Below, piece after piece: positions 21,241 to 33,335 of a stretch of 64,000 nt of DNA. The notes under the pieces were generated by a model. It worked only from the letters and a program-made list of their open reading frames with translations, searched no databases and was not told the DNA's origin. Origin of the DNA: Ophiobolus disseminans (lineage: Eukaryota > Ascomycota > Dothideomycetes > Pleosporales > Phaeosphaeriaceae); assembly GCA_010093685.1 (NCBI GenBank), contig MU006216.1:2908487-2972486 (forward strand), given 5' to 3'. The translations under genes were made by a program, and so were the position numbers. Position 1 is the stretch's first letter; each line of letters opens with the position of its first letter.

Positions 21241-22141
21241 ATGCTTCTCACCTTCGACTCCGTCGCATGGACTGCTGGCGTAGCGATCCTGTTCCTCGTC
21301 GCCTTGGACGCTTCACTCCGCGCCCCCCATTTCATTACAATGTATGGGATCTTACTCGTCACCAAGGAGGAATATACTTACCTGAACAGGTACCTTTTTG
21401 GTAACATTAGCACTCCCTTGGCCGTGGATCATCTCGTGCCCGCATATTACCTGCCTCGCCGTGGAGAGAGCAAAGAATCTGCAGAGTGCCAGAGTGCAGG
21501 TACGCTGCAGTACAATACTCTTACACTTATCTTGTTTCTTCTCAGCTGAAGCTTCGTTGGCTTACCGACCACACATGTCCCTTCGTGTTTGGACCGCACC
21601 CCTTAGCACTATTCGCTTGACCGTCCCGGTCACCCTCCTTGATGAGTCGGCTGTCTTGACGAATCCATTCCTGAACAACCTCGTCCAACACCACGGCATT
21701 CGCATTCCTGGCCCACTTTTGCTGGCTTTTGTCTTTTTCCAGTTGTGCTTGGAGACAGGCGTATACCATGGGGCCTCGTGTACGAATCAATTTGGAAACC
21801 CCATGTCATTCGACGTCTTGATATTCGCAGTAATCTACAAGATCGAGCGCCTGAGCTGGTCAAATTTCGATGCTTGTAGACGTTTCTAGGCGCGAGCGCA
21901 TGTTTATGGAGGCAGGGAGGATGGGAGTGAGGGTCTCAACAACTCTGTACTACAGTATGTCCAGGCTATCCTCGACGAGGTGGAAGCTGATGGGTATGAT
22001 CAGAGCGGTGTGCTTGGCTAAGTTGCTGGTGCACTCAAAGTGGTGTACACTCCTGCTGTTGACGTTGGCCGGCACTGCTCTCATGTAATACCTACGCTCA
22101 CAGTGAGGAGCTTCTACATGTCAAACAGCTCGTGGAATTGA
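21241..22141 (+). pseudogene. membrane protein gene truncated by TAG and TAA
   Basis: ATG 21241 opens exon 1 (21241-21499), followed by a canonical 46-nt intron (GTACGC to TTTCTTCTCAG) and exon 2 from 21546. The first 200 residues hold hydrophobic spans (VAWTAGVAILFLVALDASL, PGPLLLAFVFFQL) and end at TAG 21887-21889. The same frame then continues with HVYGGREDGSEGLNNSVLQY and VQAILDEVEADGYDQSGVLG up to TAA 22019-22021, and VAGALKVVYTPAVDVG to a final TGA at 22139-22141. The continuation is protein-like, so I read the gene as about 280 residues cut by two nonsense codons. A shorter 200-residue protein may still be made. Family unknown. Confidence 0.55.
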
Positions 22142-23140
22142 CCTTGGCATATTGGAATTGAGATTCGCGTTGTATTAGCGCAGATCTAGTCAAGTCTCTC
22201 TGATACCGGCCTTGTCTGCGAAGTGGACTGTAGATGTGCGCTGATCTGTGTTGTACTTATCTTTCGAGGCTTGAGACTGCTATGGGGTAGGGGGGTCTGT
22301 CTCTAGTCGGTCGAGGTAAATAAAGCGTTTGGGTAATATTCAGTGCACATAACGCGAGTCCTTATGAGTCGAGAGGGTCGATAGCGCTGAGGGCGATCTC
22401 CATCCTCGCTCTTCCTAGATCCAGTAGCTTACGCTCCGGATCTCCTGCAGTTTTCGTGCTGCTTTTTGTATTCGGTTGCCAAGCTGACTCCTCGCTGCTT
22501 ATGCTGTTACTCCCTTGTGACTCGAGGCGCAATCGCGTAGTCCTCTGTCTCCCGATCTCTGTGCCTTGAGGGCTCTTCAAAGGGCTTAGCGGTGATGTCC
22601 ATTTGCGATGCAAGTGCCGCTGGCCGAGTGAACACACTCCCTATCGTGCCGTTCAAGCCTGCGGCGCCGGTAGCTGATCTTGACCCCTCTGACCAAAGCC
22701 ATGGTTTCGTAGTGCTGGTGGTCCCTTTGAGCTGGTTGCTGCGCGCAAGATCTCAGGTGCGGCACGACCTGCGAATTGACTGCTGAGTTGTGGGGGTACG
22801 TCAATGAAGGACGTACAGGCTGGGTTAGGACGATTTGAGAGATGTTCTCGGGGTATGACTGAAGTCCTCGTGGGTTTGGCGCTGTGTTGCTATGATGCGG
22901 CGCCTGGGGCTGCAGAGGAAAGGGGAGTGGGACGCACTCGAGAGGCCGTGAGTAGCTGTCACTGGGCACTAGGAGGCGGGCCAGCTGCTCTGGGGTGACT
23001 TGGAGCTGCAGATATTGTGTAGATATACCCCAATGGAAAGGAATGAAACCGGCGACGATCAAGAAAGTTCCTAAACAAACAGTGCTCTTCCAACTTAGCT
23101 GCGCGCAGACTGCTGCCCGCTGTAGGGCTTTCAACGGACT
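22142..23140. other. ambiguous region, possible further relics
   Basis: Open frames exist on both strands. The minus-strand frame 22586-23134 has a hydrophobic WKSTVCLGTFLIVAGFIPFHWG stretch and another minus frame near 22500-22750 reads GLNGTIGSVFTRPAALASQ. Neither has an ATG start or joins cleanly, so no gene is called. Confidence 0.3.
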
Positions 23141-23698
23141 ATGGGGTTGCTGCCGGGGCTAGCCCCTCCGCGGGCGCTGCGTTGTTGTGACAGTGATTTT
23201 GATTTTGCAGCTCGTGGCCAGCTCCACGCAAACCTTTTCCACCACCATCACCACCATCACCACCGCTACTTCGATCCCAAGCTTTACTCAGCACACTCCT
23301 TCAAGATAGACAAGTATGACCTATACTGGTTCTTGGTCTTCTTTTTCGGCGGCGTTGCATTCCTTGGCGGATGGGGACTCCTGTTTCTGCTGCGCCGGAA
23401 ACTCAAGGCTCGCCGCGTGAACCACGTCGAAGAGGGTATCGAGCTGGACGTGATGCGGGCGGAAGGCGGGGACGCTGATGCTTGTCTTGCACGTCTGCGT
23501 CGAAGGGGGTTACTGAGGGTAAGTCGTGCTCCTTCCTTCCTCTTAGCAGCAGGTGCAATGCAGGAAGTGCCTTCCTCCGGACTCGCAACCCAGGACAACA
23601 ACACCACATCCGCCCCTCGACACACGTGCCGCGCAATACGAGGACTGAATACTGGACTGGATACTGGCCTGGACACCGGACTAGTTAAACGGACGTGA
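23141..23698 (+). CDS. possible single-pass membrane protein with His run
   Basis: The frame from ATG 23141 to 23698 holds a run of eight His (from CACCACCAT repeats at about 23240-23265), then RYFDPKLYSAHSFKIDKYDL, one clear transmembrane span (YWFLVFFFGGVAFLGGWGLL), and a basic cytoplasmic-type tail with KARRVNHVEEGIELD. A pyrimidine-rich TTTTGCAG just before the His run looks like a 3' splice site, and GGGTAAGTCG near 23519 like a 5' site with AG acceptors 30-45 nt on. The true gene may therefore begin in an upstream exon and skip part of this frame. The last part has GLNTGLDTGLDTGL, a short 12-bp tandem repeat. Family not recognised; gene boundaries are uncertain. Confidence 0.35.
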   Translation: MGLLPGLAPPRALRCCDSDFDFAARGQLHANLFHHHHHHHHRYFDPKLYSAHSFKIDKYDLYWFLVFFFGGVAFLGGWGLLFLLRRKLKARRVNHVEEGIELDVMRAEGGDADACLARLRRRGLLRVSRAPSFLLAAGAMQEVPSSGLATQDNNTTSAPRHTCRAIRGLNTGLDTGLDTGLVKRT

Positions 23699-26552
23699 GG
23701 ATCCCGCTCTTCACCGGCACCCCGGAGGCGGCACCCCGCGACGGCAGCAGCTTGACATGCTCCCTCAATCGTCTGCTCTCCACCGAGTCAGACTAGCATA
23801 CGGCCTCGCTCTTGAATATGATGCAGACACTCGCCACAGTTGCTGTCGGCAGCCCGAGTCACGTGCCATCATGTCAACGGCTGCAACACTTGCAAGCCCG
23901 CAGCCACACGTTCCAGATGTCAGGCCGATGCTCGCCGCAGACGCTCCTCAGTGCTAGCTCGCCATAGTTCACGATAACCGCCTCTTTTGTGCAGCACTAG
24001 CCGTCTGCCTGCCTCAACCCCGGGCTGGGCCTAGCCGCGTCTCCACGACAGAGAGGATCCGTCGGTAGGCCTCTGACCCACTCGTGACTTCCCACGGGTC
24101 ATGGCACCTTGCATTCATCCTATCTTATCTGTCGTCGACACCAGTCGTCTCACCGACATTTTTGAACCCAGCAAAAAGCGATAAAACCGACCCACCATAC
24201 CGCATCTCGATGAACATCATAACCGAAGGCAATATGGGTGGAGATAAAGGAGACAGTGGAGGATTTCAAAGACGAGGATGCGAACAATATCGTCACCGTG
24301 CCGCACAAGGCAGCACGCAGCCCCGGCCGAAACATCTGCAAATGAAAGGCGTGCGTTGGAAGCATGCATTTCGTCAGCCATGCTGATGTGGGCATCGTAT
24401 TGAGCACCGTCAACTCTCCTTCGGTTAATGGCGTGCTGGACTGCCACCCATGCAAAGGCTGCAGTAGCGCTGAGACGTCCAACAAAAATTATCGTCGTCG
24501 CAAGACAGGTTAGGACGGCCTGCAGGCGAGCGTCTCTACATACGACTTGGCAAGCCCAGTCGCACACTTGCGTCCAGGGCGTTCACGCGAGCGGGCCGCC
24601 TGAGAAAAAGAAGCCCTTGCCACGTGGTCTTAAACCCCTGTGATACACGGTATCATCTTAACGACGCTGAGCCATGACTCGGGGTGGCGGTCCGCGGGGT
24701 TGTGACCACACACGGCGGGTGATCTTCGCCTCTCACGAAGGTGATAGGCATCAAGCACATAACCCAAGGTCCTTGCTTTAGCGCCTAGGGCGGACAAACA
24801 TCATCATCTTTCGAGATCGCCATGGTCTGATGTTTGGAGTTGGTGTCTGTCCGCGGCAGTCAAAAACACAGAGCCAAGCCGCCGAGGTTTCAGAAGGCTG
24901 AAGGGGCGAGGAGGCAAACAAGTCACCATCTGATCCCCGGGTCTCTCCTCACCACATTCCGCTGGACTTGGCGAATACGAGCGCTGTTGTCCGCTGGCTG
25001 GACTTACGCTCGAGAGGTCAAACGGCAAGAGTGACGGGACGCCCCCCTGGTGATAGGCAGCCTTTTGTCCCGCGATTCTGTAAGCAACAAGCATCGTATT
25101 GCATCCTGCTCGCCATCGGGTGACCGACGCAAAAATTCGGAGGCCGTCCCGACGAGCGAAAAGTGGTATCCCGGTCTGAAACATAAGCGTGGTGGCTGCT
25201 TTTTCCTAAGCTACCGCACGAGCCGCATGTGCTCGGAGATTTCGACACAGTGCACCGTCTGGCTTCGCCTCGGAGTGGGCAAACCCATTCTTTGTTGAGA
25301 CGTGTTCTTCGTGCGCCTCTGTCGGAGTTATTGCAATAACAAGCCGAACACTTTCGACTTCTACCAGACTCTTCGACGCAGCCCCTGACTCGTGTCGTGT
25401 GGGAATAAGTCGGACCACGTCCGGATTGGGCGAGGATGGACGTGAAGGACCACTCTGGCGGGACGCAGCCCCTTGGCTTATGTCTTGCATGAATTGGCCA
25501 ACAAAAGTATCTTCGTTCAGGGTGGGGCACACGTGGAAGACTCTTGGCCTCAGGCTTGAGAAACACGGTGTCTCCACAACGATGGGCATTCGACACCTAC
25601 GAGACAAGCATCGATCTGCTCTGATGCAAATCTTCCGAGGCTGATTTGATATCATGACGAGATTGGGTCGACCAGGCGCACAAACCTCAGCAATTATCCA
25701 TAGTGATGCTGACCACCATCGCGTGTCTTGAGCAAGGGCTACAACGTGGCATTTTCCACGTTTTCCACAGTAATGTTCCGCGCCTGTCGCACAGTACGGG
25801 AGTTGTTGCGATTTGTCAAAGTGTGTCGTTGATCATCGCACGACAGTGCGTCCAACCAGTTCGTGGCCGCATCTGGACGGCTTGCCACGACGAGGTTACG
25901 CGAGAACGGGTCTGTCCATCGTTGAGCACAAACGGCTTTGCAGGATGCAAACCTGGGTATCGCAAGCTGCGGTGTGGTCCCCAAGCTGTTGTGATACAGG
26001 TCTATCTTTTGGGACGCCGGTGCAGACGTAGCCTGTCGGCGTCATGCGAGAGGACGTCTCTCCACAACGCCGCGTCTGACTGGCTCTACCGCAATTGTGT
26101 ACGAGGATGCGACAAAGAGAGCGTGCAGAGACCCCTCTTTTTGCCTTATGATCGCCTTTGTCTCGCGCGTGGTGGCTGCGGCAGAACAAGCATGCCGCAT
26201 ACGATACTGTTGCTGGCGTGGCGCTGCATGTACCCGAAGCAAGGGACATGAGTCGTCTTCATCGTCGCTGTCGTGGTTCAAAGGCGGTCGATACGGCTGT
26301 CGCCATTAATCATTCATGTGCCGCTGAACCCAAAGACGTGGATGGATGGTCGGTGCATGTCGGCGTAAACGCGGCGTGGCAAGCTCGGTGACAGGGCGCG
26401 GCGGCTGAGAAGAGGTCCGCGTTCTCTGCTCGATCTATGCAGGGATGACCTCGTGGTTCCCATGTACTGTTCGTTAGCAGCGGTGTGGTTTTGCGAGAGA
26501 CAGGCGGGCTCCACAATTGGGTTATGAGCTCGCAGACGTTCTCCGCGACGAT
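23699..26552. other. gene-poor region, 2.85 kb
   Basis: No frame here has a recognisable domain or consistent protein character. A minus-strand frame at 24217-24567 has hydrophobic stretches but no support. The right end is the flbA upstream region, which may include an unseen first exon. Confidence 0.35.
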
Positions 26553-28819
26553 ATGCCCTTGTATACTCCATTCCTCTCTCTTACTGTACCCCTACCCGCA
26601 GCCTCGTCCATCGCCTTCTTTGTTCCCGCGGACAAAAGCCAGGCCGAGAAGAAGACACAGCGTGCATCGGCGGCACCAGAGACTCCCGCTCCACCTGCAC
26701 CTGCCTTTACCACAGTCGCTCCCCGACCGTCCTTTGCGCACGGCAGGCGCTTGACCGCACTCTTCACAAACAAAGCCATCAGCACTCCCAGCGACTTGCC
26801 CTTTCCTCTTGCAGGCGCGCCTCGACCCTCGACATCGACCCTGCGTGGGCACGACGCACCTCCCGCACGCGCGCCATCCACACACAGCCAGAGGGCTGAC
26901 GGCATCCCAGAGGGGGAAGAGAGCACACTAGCTGCGAGCCCGCTGCCACACGCAACATCGGGCAAGATGCATCAAACCAGCTCGAGACTGTTGCGTATGA
27001 CCGACGACGAGCGACCCTTCACGAGGGTAGGTACCCATACAGATTTCTTAGCCCGGGTTACCACACCAGGACGGGTCGCCATCCCCACCGGAAATATCAT
27101 ACCCAGAGGGCGACCCGGAGATTCGCCCGCTGTCGAGCCCATAACGGTTCTGGTGTCCAGGAAAAGCGACGACGCACCCAGTGACACCCGTCGCAGGAGT
27201 ATTGATGCCTGGAAACACTTCAATGTCAAAGCCCACGGCCGCTTATTTTCCTTGGTAGCTACTGCAATTGGATTTTTGTACCTGGATCTTTGACCTAGTT
27301 CCTGAGATCCGGACTTTGCTTGTTTAACACGCATCTATGAACAATTTGCTGACATAGACACTATAGGATTTCAAGGACTTATTCAGCACGCTCATGGTGT
27401 CGCTTCCGCTGACCCAGCATCGCGTCCGATTCCGCATGATAGAGTACACCTTCACGAGTGACGAGGCTGTCACAAACCTTGGATCCCTCAAGTTCTCCCA
27501 ATCAAACCGCATGCCCGACCCGAAGGACTCATCACGTGTTGTAACAACGACTACTACCACAACCTTCTCCATGGCAAAGGAGATGGCCCGCTCAGTATGT
27601 CAGAAGTTCTTGGACGCCAAGTTCGTGGAGTCGGTAGAGGGCAAGACAGACTTCACGAACAAGAGCTCCGTATGGCAACTCACTCCGAAGGGTATCCACA
27701 TCCTCGAGCGCTTCTGCACCCGAAATGGCATACAGTCAGCACACGTCAAGGCCGTCATCGACTCGAACCGCAACCCGCATCAGCTCGTGGTTCTAGAGCG
27801 CAACACCGAGACTGACAAGCTCCACCACGACGAGCAGACTGTCCACATCATCTTCCGTCGTTTTGTGGGCACCACGGCGAACGAGACGCAATCCGACTCC
27901 GACTCGATACACGAATTCTCCATGTGCAACATCGGCGTAAAGCTCGTCAAGAACCGTAGATCTGCAACTCGTCCATGGGAGTACTCTTTCAACGGGCGCA
28001 ATGCGGCGCAGTGGCTCATGGACTGCTCCACGATGGTGGACCCGCGGGAGGCGGTCGAAGTTGGCTCACTGTTCTTACAGCTTGGGCTCGTTGCCCCCAC
28101 CGACACTCGCAACCCGGAAAACAATTTCCTCCCTCAAAAGCAGGTCGGCTACTTCATCACTCCTCATGGCGAGCAGGTTGCAGGCTGGACGGTCGATACT
28201 ACCACAACAGGTGGAGAGGTGCTACCTGCAAAGTTCCGGGAGGGCATGAGTCGCGATTCCAACAGCAACCGCACCAACGTCATTATCCGCAACCCATCAT
28301 GGCGCCTTCTGTACCGCGAGTTCCTGAAGGAGACGATGTGCGAGGAGAACCTCTCGTTCTATCTGGAGGTCATTGAATTTGACCGCCAGTACCGTGCTGC
28401 GATTGGCGACAAGGGCGACAATAAGGTGGAGACGATCCGTGAGACGCTTGCAGCAGCTTACGGTCTGTACAACGCTTTCTTAGCACCTGGATCCCCGAAC
28501 GAGCTGAACATCGACCATGCTTTACGCACCCAGTTGGCTACTCGCATGACTCGTGCCGTTGGCGACGATGCAGCGATGCTCCAATCCCTCATGGAAGTTC
28601 ATTCGTTATTCGAGAAGGCACAGATTTCTATCTTCAAGCTCATGTCTAGTGTAAGTGATGTACTCAAAAACATCATGATTCAGGCTAATTCTCCATCAGG
28701 ACTCCGTACCAAAGTTCATCAAGCATCCTAAATACGCTCCTCAGCTTAGGGGACTCGATGCCGCTGCTGCCACCGCATATGCTGCTGCTCCACCTGCTGC
28801 TGCTCCTTCACGGTCATAG
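26553..28819 (+). CDS. flbA: FlbA-like regulator of G-protein signalling (DEP-DEP-RGS)
   Basis: Exons 26553-27026, 27367-28650 and 28700-28819 give about 625 residues. The Pro/Ser-rich N-terminus leads to SSRLLRMTDDERPFTR, joined over a 340-nt intron to DFKDLFSTLMVSLPL, the usual FlbA continuation. DEP domains lie at about 180-260 (ending ESVEGKTDFTNKSSVWQLT) and about 350-430 (WEYSFNGRNAAQWLMDCS). The RGS domain covers about 465-590 (SWRLLYREFLKETMCEENL, FYLEVIEFDRQYR). An Ala/Pro tail follows. FlbA/Sst2-type proteins speed GTP hydrolysis by the G-alpha FadA, ending the growth signal and allowing conidiation. The start is uncertain: ATG 26553 is the first in frame, but an upstream exon is possible. 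The long first intron keeps the exon-1 frame open for 90 codons. Confidence 0.9.
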
Positions 28820-31344
28820 ATGATGCTCGCCGCACATCACAACTTCCTTCTCTAGTTCGATGCCTCTGCGACCGCTTCACAACTATCGACGAAGCGCACC
28901 AAGCCTTTCGATTACGCTCTGCACTCCAAAAGCACAACTACCTGACATTGCTTCACGACGATCACCAGACGACACGACGACGTTGATGTCTCTCCCGATC
29001 TTTTCGACGATTTGCTTCACCATCTCGGACGTACTTCCCTGGATCGATGCATCATACCCACTTTTTCTCTGCTCTGCTTGCATCCACTAGACACTGGCGT
29101 TATTACCCGGCAAAAATCTGCATCAGGGTGGAGGTCTGCTTTTTTCCCTACTTTTCTTTCTCTTCTTCCGGTGCAGTGTTGGCCAAGCTGGGATGAAACT
29201 TGCAATTATAGAGCTTGATATGTCACGCTTCTCAGAGCGAATTGGCAAAGCGAGTAGGGGAGCTTTACCTAATTGGATAGCGATGCCCGCTATTCGCGAA
29301 CTCAATAAAATATATGATGGATCCATGATACTCTCATCGATAGTGATGCGTGTACATCTTCAAATTACTGATCACGTTTTTCTAGCAACTCCCCCCTTCA
29401 CCGAGAACAAGCAACCCCACCTACCCCAACGACACTACACATCCCAAACCCCTACCAATACAAACAGGCCCAAGCATCTCCAAGTCCTCCAATCTTCTCC
29501 CCTCTAACCTACGCCCTCCTGCCCAAACCTCCCAACTCCGAAAACCCACACGCACACGCCCGAACTACATCGGACCGGAGCAAAAGCCAAGCTGTCAAGC
29601 TCCCACTAGTCGCTTGTCTAGCGCTGTGGCTGGCTTCGGTTACGCGCGGTCGACGGGGGCAAACGTGTGGAGGAGTATACTCCGCCCACAAAGTATTGGA
29701 GCGGAGGCTTGAGATGAGAAGGATCGTCATGGGCGTGGAGAGGAGGAAAGTGGGTACGGTACTGGCAGGTCATCGCGGAGATGGAATGGGGAAAGGGGGG
29801 CGCGGAGGACGCGGGGGTTTGAAGCTCGGAAGGGAAGGGATATGGGAATCGGGGGTTCGGTGCGGGTGGTGTTTTGACTTTGCATGGGGGTGGCTTTGGG
29901 CGTGATGGCAGTAGGGGTGATGGCACATGTGGCAGTAGGGGTGATGGCACATGTGGCAGATCTAGACGGACTAGACGTGCTAATGAAAGCATGTCACTTA
30001 ATTTTCGATGCGTATAGACCGTGTTTGCATTTTGAGTCTAAGGAACGTTTGCTCGTGGAATTCGGTACTGATATAGACTATCCTCCATACTAGAAAATGT
30101 TTAGGCTGGCCTTCTTCGTTTATTCTTTCTCATCACGCTTCACACTTCCTAAAAAGTCACCGTCGCTTCTAGCGCCCGCGTCCGACGACGCACTGGAGCA
30201 TCCGCACCGCGACGCGACGCGAGTTCGTACGAGTACGGCTTCGCCGGTATAGAGGTTGAAGCGGAGGGCAATGCAAGTGGCTACCGTTGTCATGGGTATG
30301 CGCTACCGGTCAAATCTCTCGGGGTGTCCGTCTTCCGCAGAAAGTGAGTTTTGGATGCCCAAAGAGCCTTTGGGTTAGTCAGCAACGTGCTCAGACAGCA
30401 CCGTTTAATCCGAAGTTGTGGTCAACCAGGGATGGAGGTGCGGGTAAAGGACCGATATCGACCGTAATGTGGAGCGCGAGTGCGAAAGATATGGATTCCC
30501 ATGGTACGTTTGCTTTAGGCCCCAAGAAACCCTGAAGTAGTTTGTCCGACTTGGGCTGGCACTGCAATACCCAATGCTGTGGTCACACTGGGATGTGATG
30601 GAGTGTTGCGGCCCAATTTGCGTCGAAATGACCCTCGAAGATCTGCCCATTTGTCGAATGTTGCTGACTTGAAGACTGCGGCCTGGCCCTGCCCAACCTG
30701 TCTGCATTGAGTGTATGAAGAGCAGTTGCGGCTAAAGACAATGCCCTGCTTTCATGATGAGCTGCGAACTCGGTGTCTTGTGTACCCGTCATTGCCTGCA
30801 AGTGAGGTGGACCCATGTGCTGACTTACTCTTGATAGTCAGTCATCAGGGTATTAGTATACTCAGCTTGCAAACGCGTGTAGCCCAGAAAGCGCTGCTGA
30901 CGGACCTTCGCAACACGTCAACGTTTCTGTCAAACGACGTCTTACCTTTTCCAGGCATCGACAATGTTCAAAGGGGGATGGTGCAGTGCCCTTGGCCATG
31001 ATGCAGGACCGCAGATGTGGAACCACGGTCGAAAGCCGACACTACGACACTAGTGGCAGAGGCTTCTTGAGGGCGTTAAATTAAGGTTAAGGAAGGCAGG
31101 AGCAAGTCGTGTCTTCGAAGCGAGATCGGACCATGGCCACGTGAACAGGCGTTGCGGTTGCTGCAGGGAAAGTCGCGTGAAATGGCTCGTGCGCGTGTTT
31201 TTGCTTCCACGCGCCGCGGATGTCGAGTGCTAGGCAGCAATTGCGCATATCATCTCTCTTCAATCAACAGCCCTTTGCATTGCATAAAGTCAATTTTATC
31301 ACCCCAATATCGCAAGCAGAAAAACGTTGCAGTTCACAAGCACA
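28820..31344. other. intergenic, 2.5 kb
   Basis: No gene seen. It contains a duplicated 24-bp unit at 29907-29954. The right end is the chk1 promoter region. Confidence 0.4.
29907..29954. repeat. 24-bp direct tandem repeat, two copies
   Basis: The unit starting GGCAGTAGGGGTGATGGC occurs twice in exact tandem, with partial units on both sides. It is non-coding as far as can be seen. Confidence 0.85.
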
Positions 31345-33146
31345 ATGGCGCCCGCGCCGCCTGGTGTAAGTCATCACGAGCGCAGCGCATCGCAAGCGTG
31401 TCCCGTCATGTCACTCGAAGAATCAACCATATCTGTGACTCTAGGGAGTTTTATGCTGACAGCGCATAGAGTCAGATTGCTCCTCTTCCTACCAATCTCC
31501 CCTTCCGTCTCGTCAGCAAAACAATTGGCCAGGGCGCATACGCTTCGATCCGCAAAGCCGCGCCCGTGAACGCGCCCAAGCCCATCATCGCTATAAAGTT
31601 CATCAACAAAGAACACGCCTTCAAGCATGGCCGCCTCTCGCCGAAGATGATCCAAATGGAGATCATTCTACACACCCACCTCAAGAAGCACCCGAACATC
31701 ATACACTGCCTCGCCAGTGGCGAGGACAGCTTGTGGACATGGATAGCCATGGAGCTAGCTGAGGGAGGCGATCTTTTCGACAAAATCGAGGCTGATGAAG
31801 GTGTAGGAGAAGATATTGCGCATTTCTACTTCTCGCAATTGGTCAGCGCGGTCGGGTACATGCATTCGAAAGGCATTGCGCATCGCGATATAAAGCCTGA
31901 GAATGTGCTGCTGAGCGCTGAGGGCGACCTAAAGCTTAGTGACTTTGGCCTCGCTGCCATGTTCAAGAAAGACGGCCAGGTCAGACTGTGCAACACAGTG
32001 TGCGGGTCGCCGCCATACATTGCGCCTGAGATTGTCAGCGGACGGAGAAGCAAGCGGGCGGACGTCGTGGATGAGGGATATGCGGCCAACATTTGCGACA
32101 TTTGGAGCTGTGGCGTCGTGCTGTTTGTCTTGCTAGTGGGTAACACCCCCTGGGACGAACCGACCATGCGAAGCGAAGAGTTCAAGGAGTACGTCGAGAC
32201 AGGCGGACACACAACAGACGAGTTGTGGGAGCAAATACCAGCAGAGATAATGTCGCTGCTCAGGGGCATGCTGAAGCTTGATCCTGCCGAGCGCTTCACT
32301 CTCGATGAGATACGGACCCATCCCTGGTTCACAAAGAAGAACCCGTACTTGTCAGCATCCGGACGAAGTGCAAACCCAGTCGGACTAGCTACTCAAATGC
32401 TATCGCAACTCCGCATCGACTTCACGCGAGGCCCAACCCAATCGCAACGCGGCTTCTCACAGGACGAAGACGCCATGGACATCGACTCCGACCCGCGCCG
32501 CTCGAGCGCAGGAAACATCGTTCCCTCCACACAGCCCGAGACGCCCATAGCCGACACACCATTCGACTGGGAGCGGCCACCACGCCTAGCCTCGCACGAC
32601 GGCGTATCGGCCTCCCAGCCTATAGCTGCCCATCAACAAAGCGCATACCGAACACCAAACATCTCTTCCACGCCACTCATGTCGCAGCTCCCCTCTTCGA
32701 CACAAGACATGCTCTCGCAAGATCCCAGCATGACGCAATTCTCACAGACAACCGGTATACCGATGACACTAACGCAAGCAGCGCGCAAATTCGCAGACGT
32801 CATGCCGTCGCACTCACTCGCGCGATTCATATCGCCTCGCTCGATGCTTCTGCTCATTCCCCTACTTCTCGAAGCTTTGCATCGTCTGGGTGTGCCTGCT
32901 CCATCATTTACGGAGGAGTCCGTAGCAGAGTGCGAGAGGGTGGGAAGCGCGAGTATACGTGTCAAGATGGCGGATGGGCGGAGGCAAGGTCTTAACGGGC
33001 ATGTATTGGTTGAGAAGGCGGTGTATGAGGGGATGGAGTATAATGAGGTGAGGTTTGTGAAGGCTAGTGGAGATCCGCTGGAGTGGAGGAGATTTTTCAA
33101 GAATGTGGTTGTGTGTGTTGGGGATGTGGTGTTGAGGCCTGATTAA
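31345..33146 (+). CDS. chk1: checkpoint serine/threonine kinase Chk1
   Basis: A 21-nt first exon (31345-31365, MAPAPPG) is joined by a 104-nt intron to exon 31470-33146, giving 565 residues. The kinase domain covers about 20-285: glycine loop KTIGQGAYASIRK, AIKFINKEH with the ATP-site Lys, HRDIKPENVLLS, DFGLAAMF, GSPPYIAPEIVSGR and the closing LKLDPAERFTLDEIRTHPWF. The regulatory tail has SQ/TQ-rich stretches (TRGPTQSQRGFSQDEDAMD, SMTQFSQTTG), as expected for ATR/ATM targets, and a C-terminal KA1-like domain ending KNVVVCVGDVVLRPD. Chk1 halts the cell cycle after DNA damage or stalled replication. The alternative first-ATG choice within the kinase domain would lose the glycine loop, so the small first exon is needed. 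Confidence 0.9.
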
Positions 33147-33335
33147 CACGAAACCTCGGGGGTAATGAAGGTGAAGTTGAGTGTTAAATTTGACGCTTGG
33201 ATAGTTTTGCGAGACTGGCATTAGGTAGCTACATACTTATCTATACCCCTGCCATTTCCAAGATTCTCACACTGTTTACAGTCCTCCCAGAATGTCAGCC
33301 GTCTGACCTGACCCGGTACCGCTTCCAGCACCACC

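Noticed and set aside
22586..23134. Minus-strand ORF with a hydrophobic stretch
   Set aside because: It begins with TTG, has no upstream ATG, and the protein-like sequence is spread over two frames; support too weak to call a gene.
24217..24567. Minus-strand ORF with hydrophobic segments
   Set aside because: No start context, no neighbouring exon and no recognisable pattern; left unannotated.
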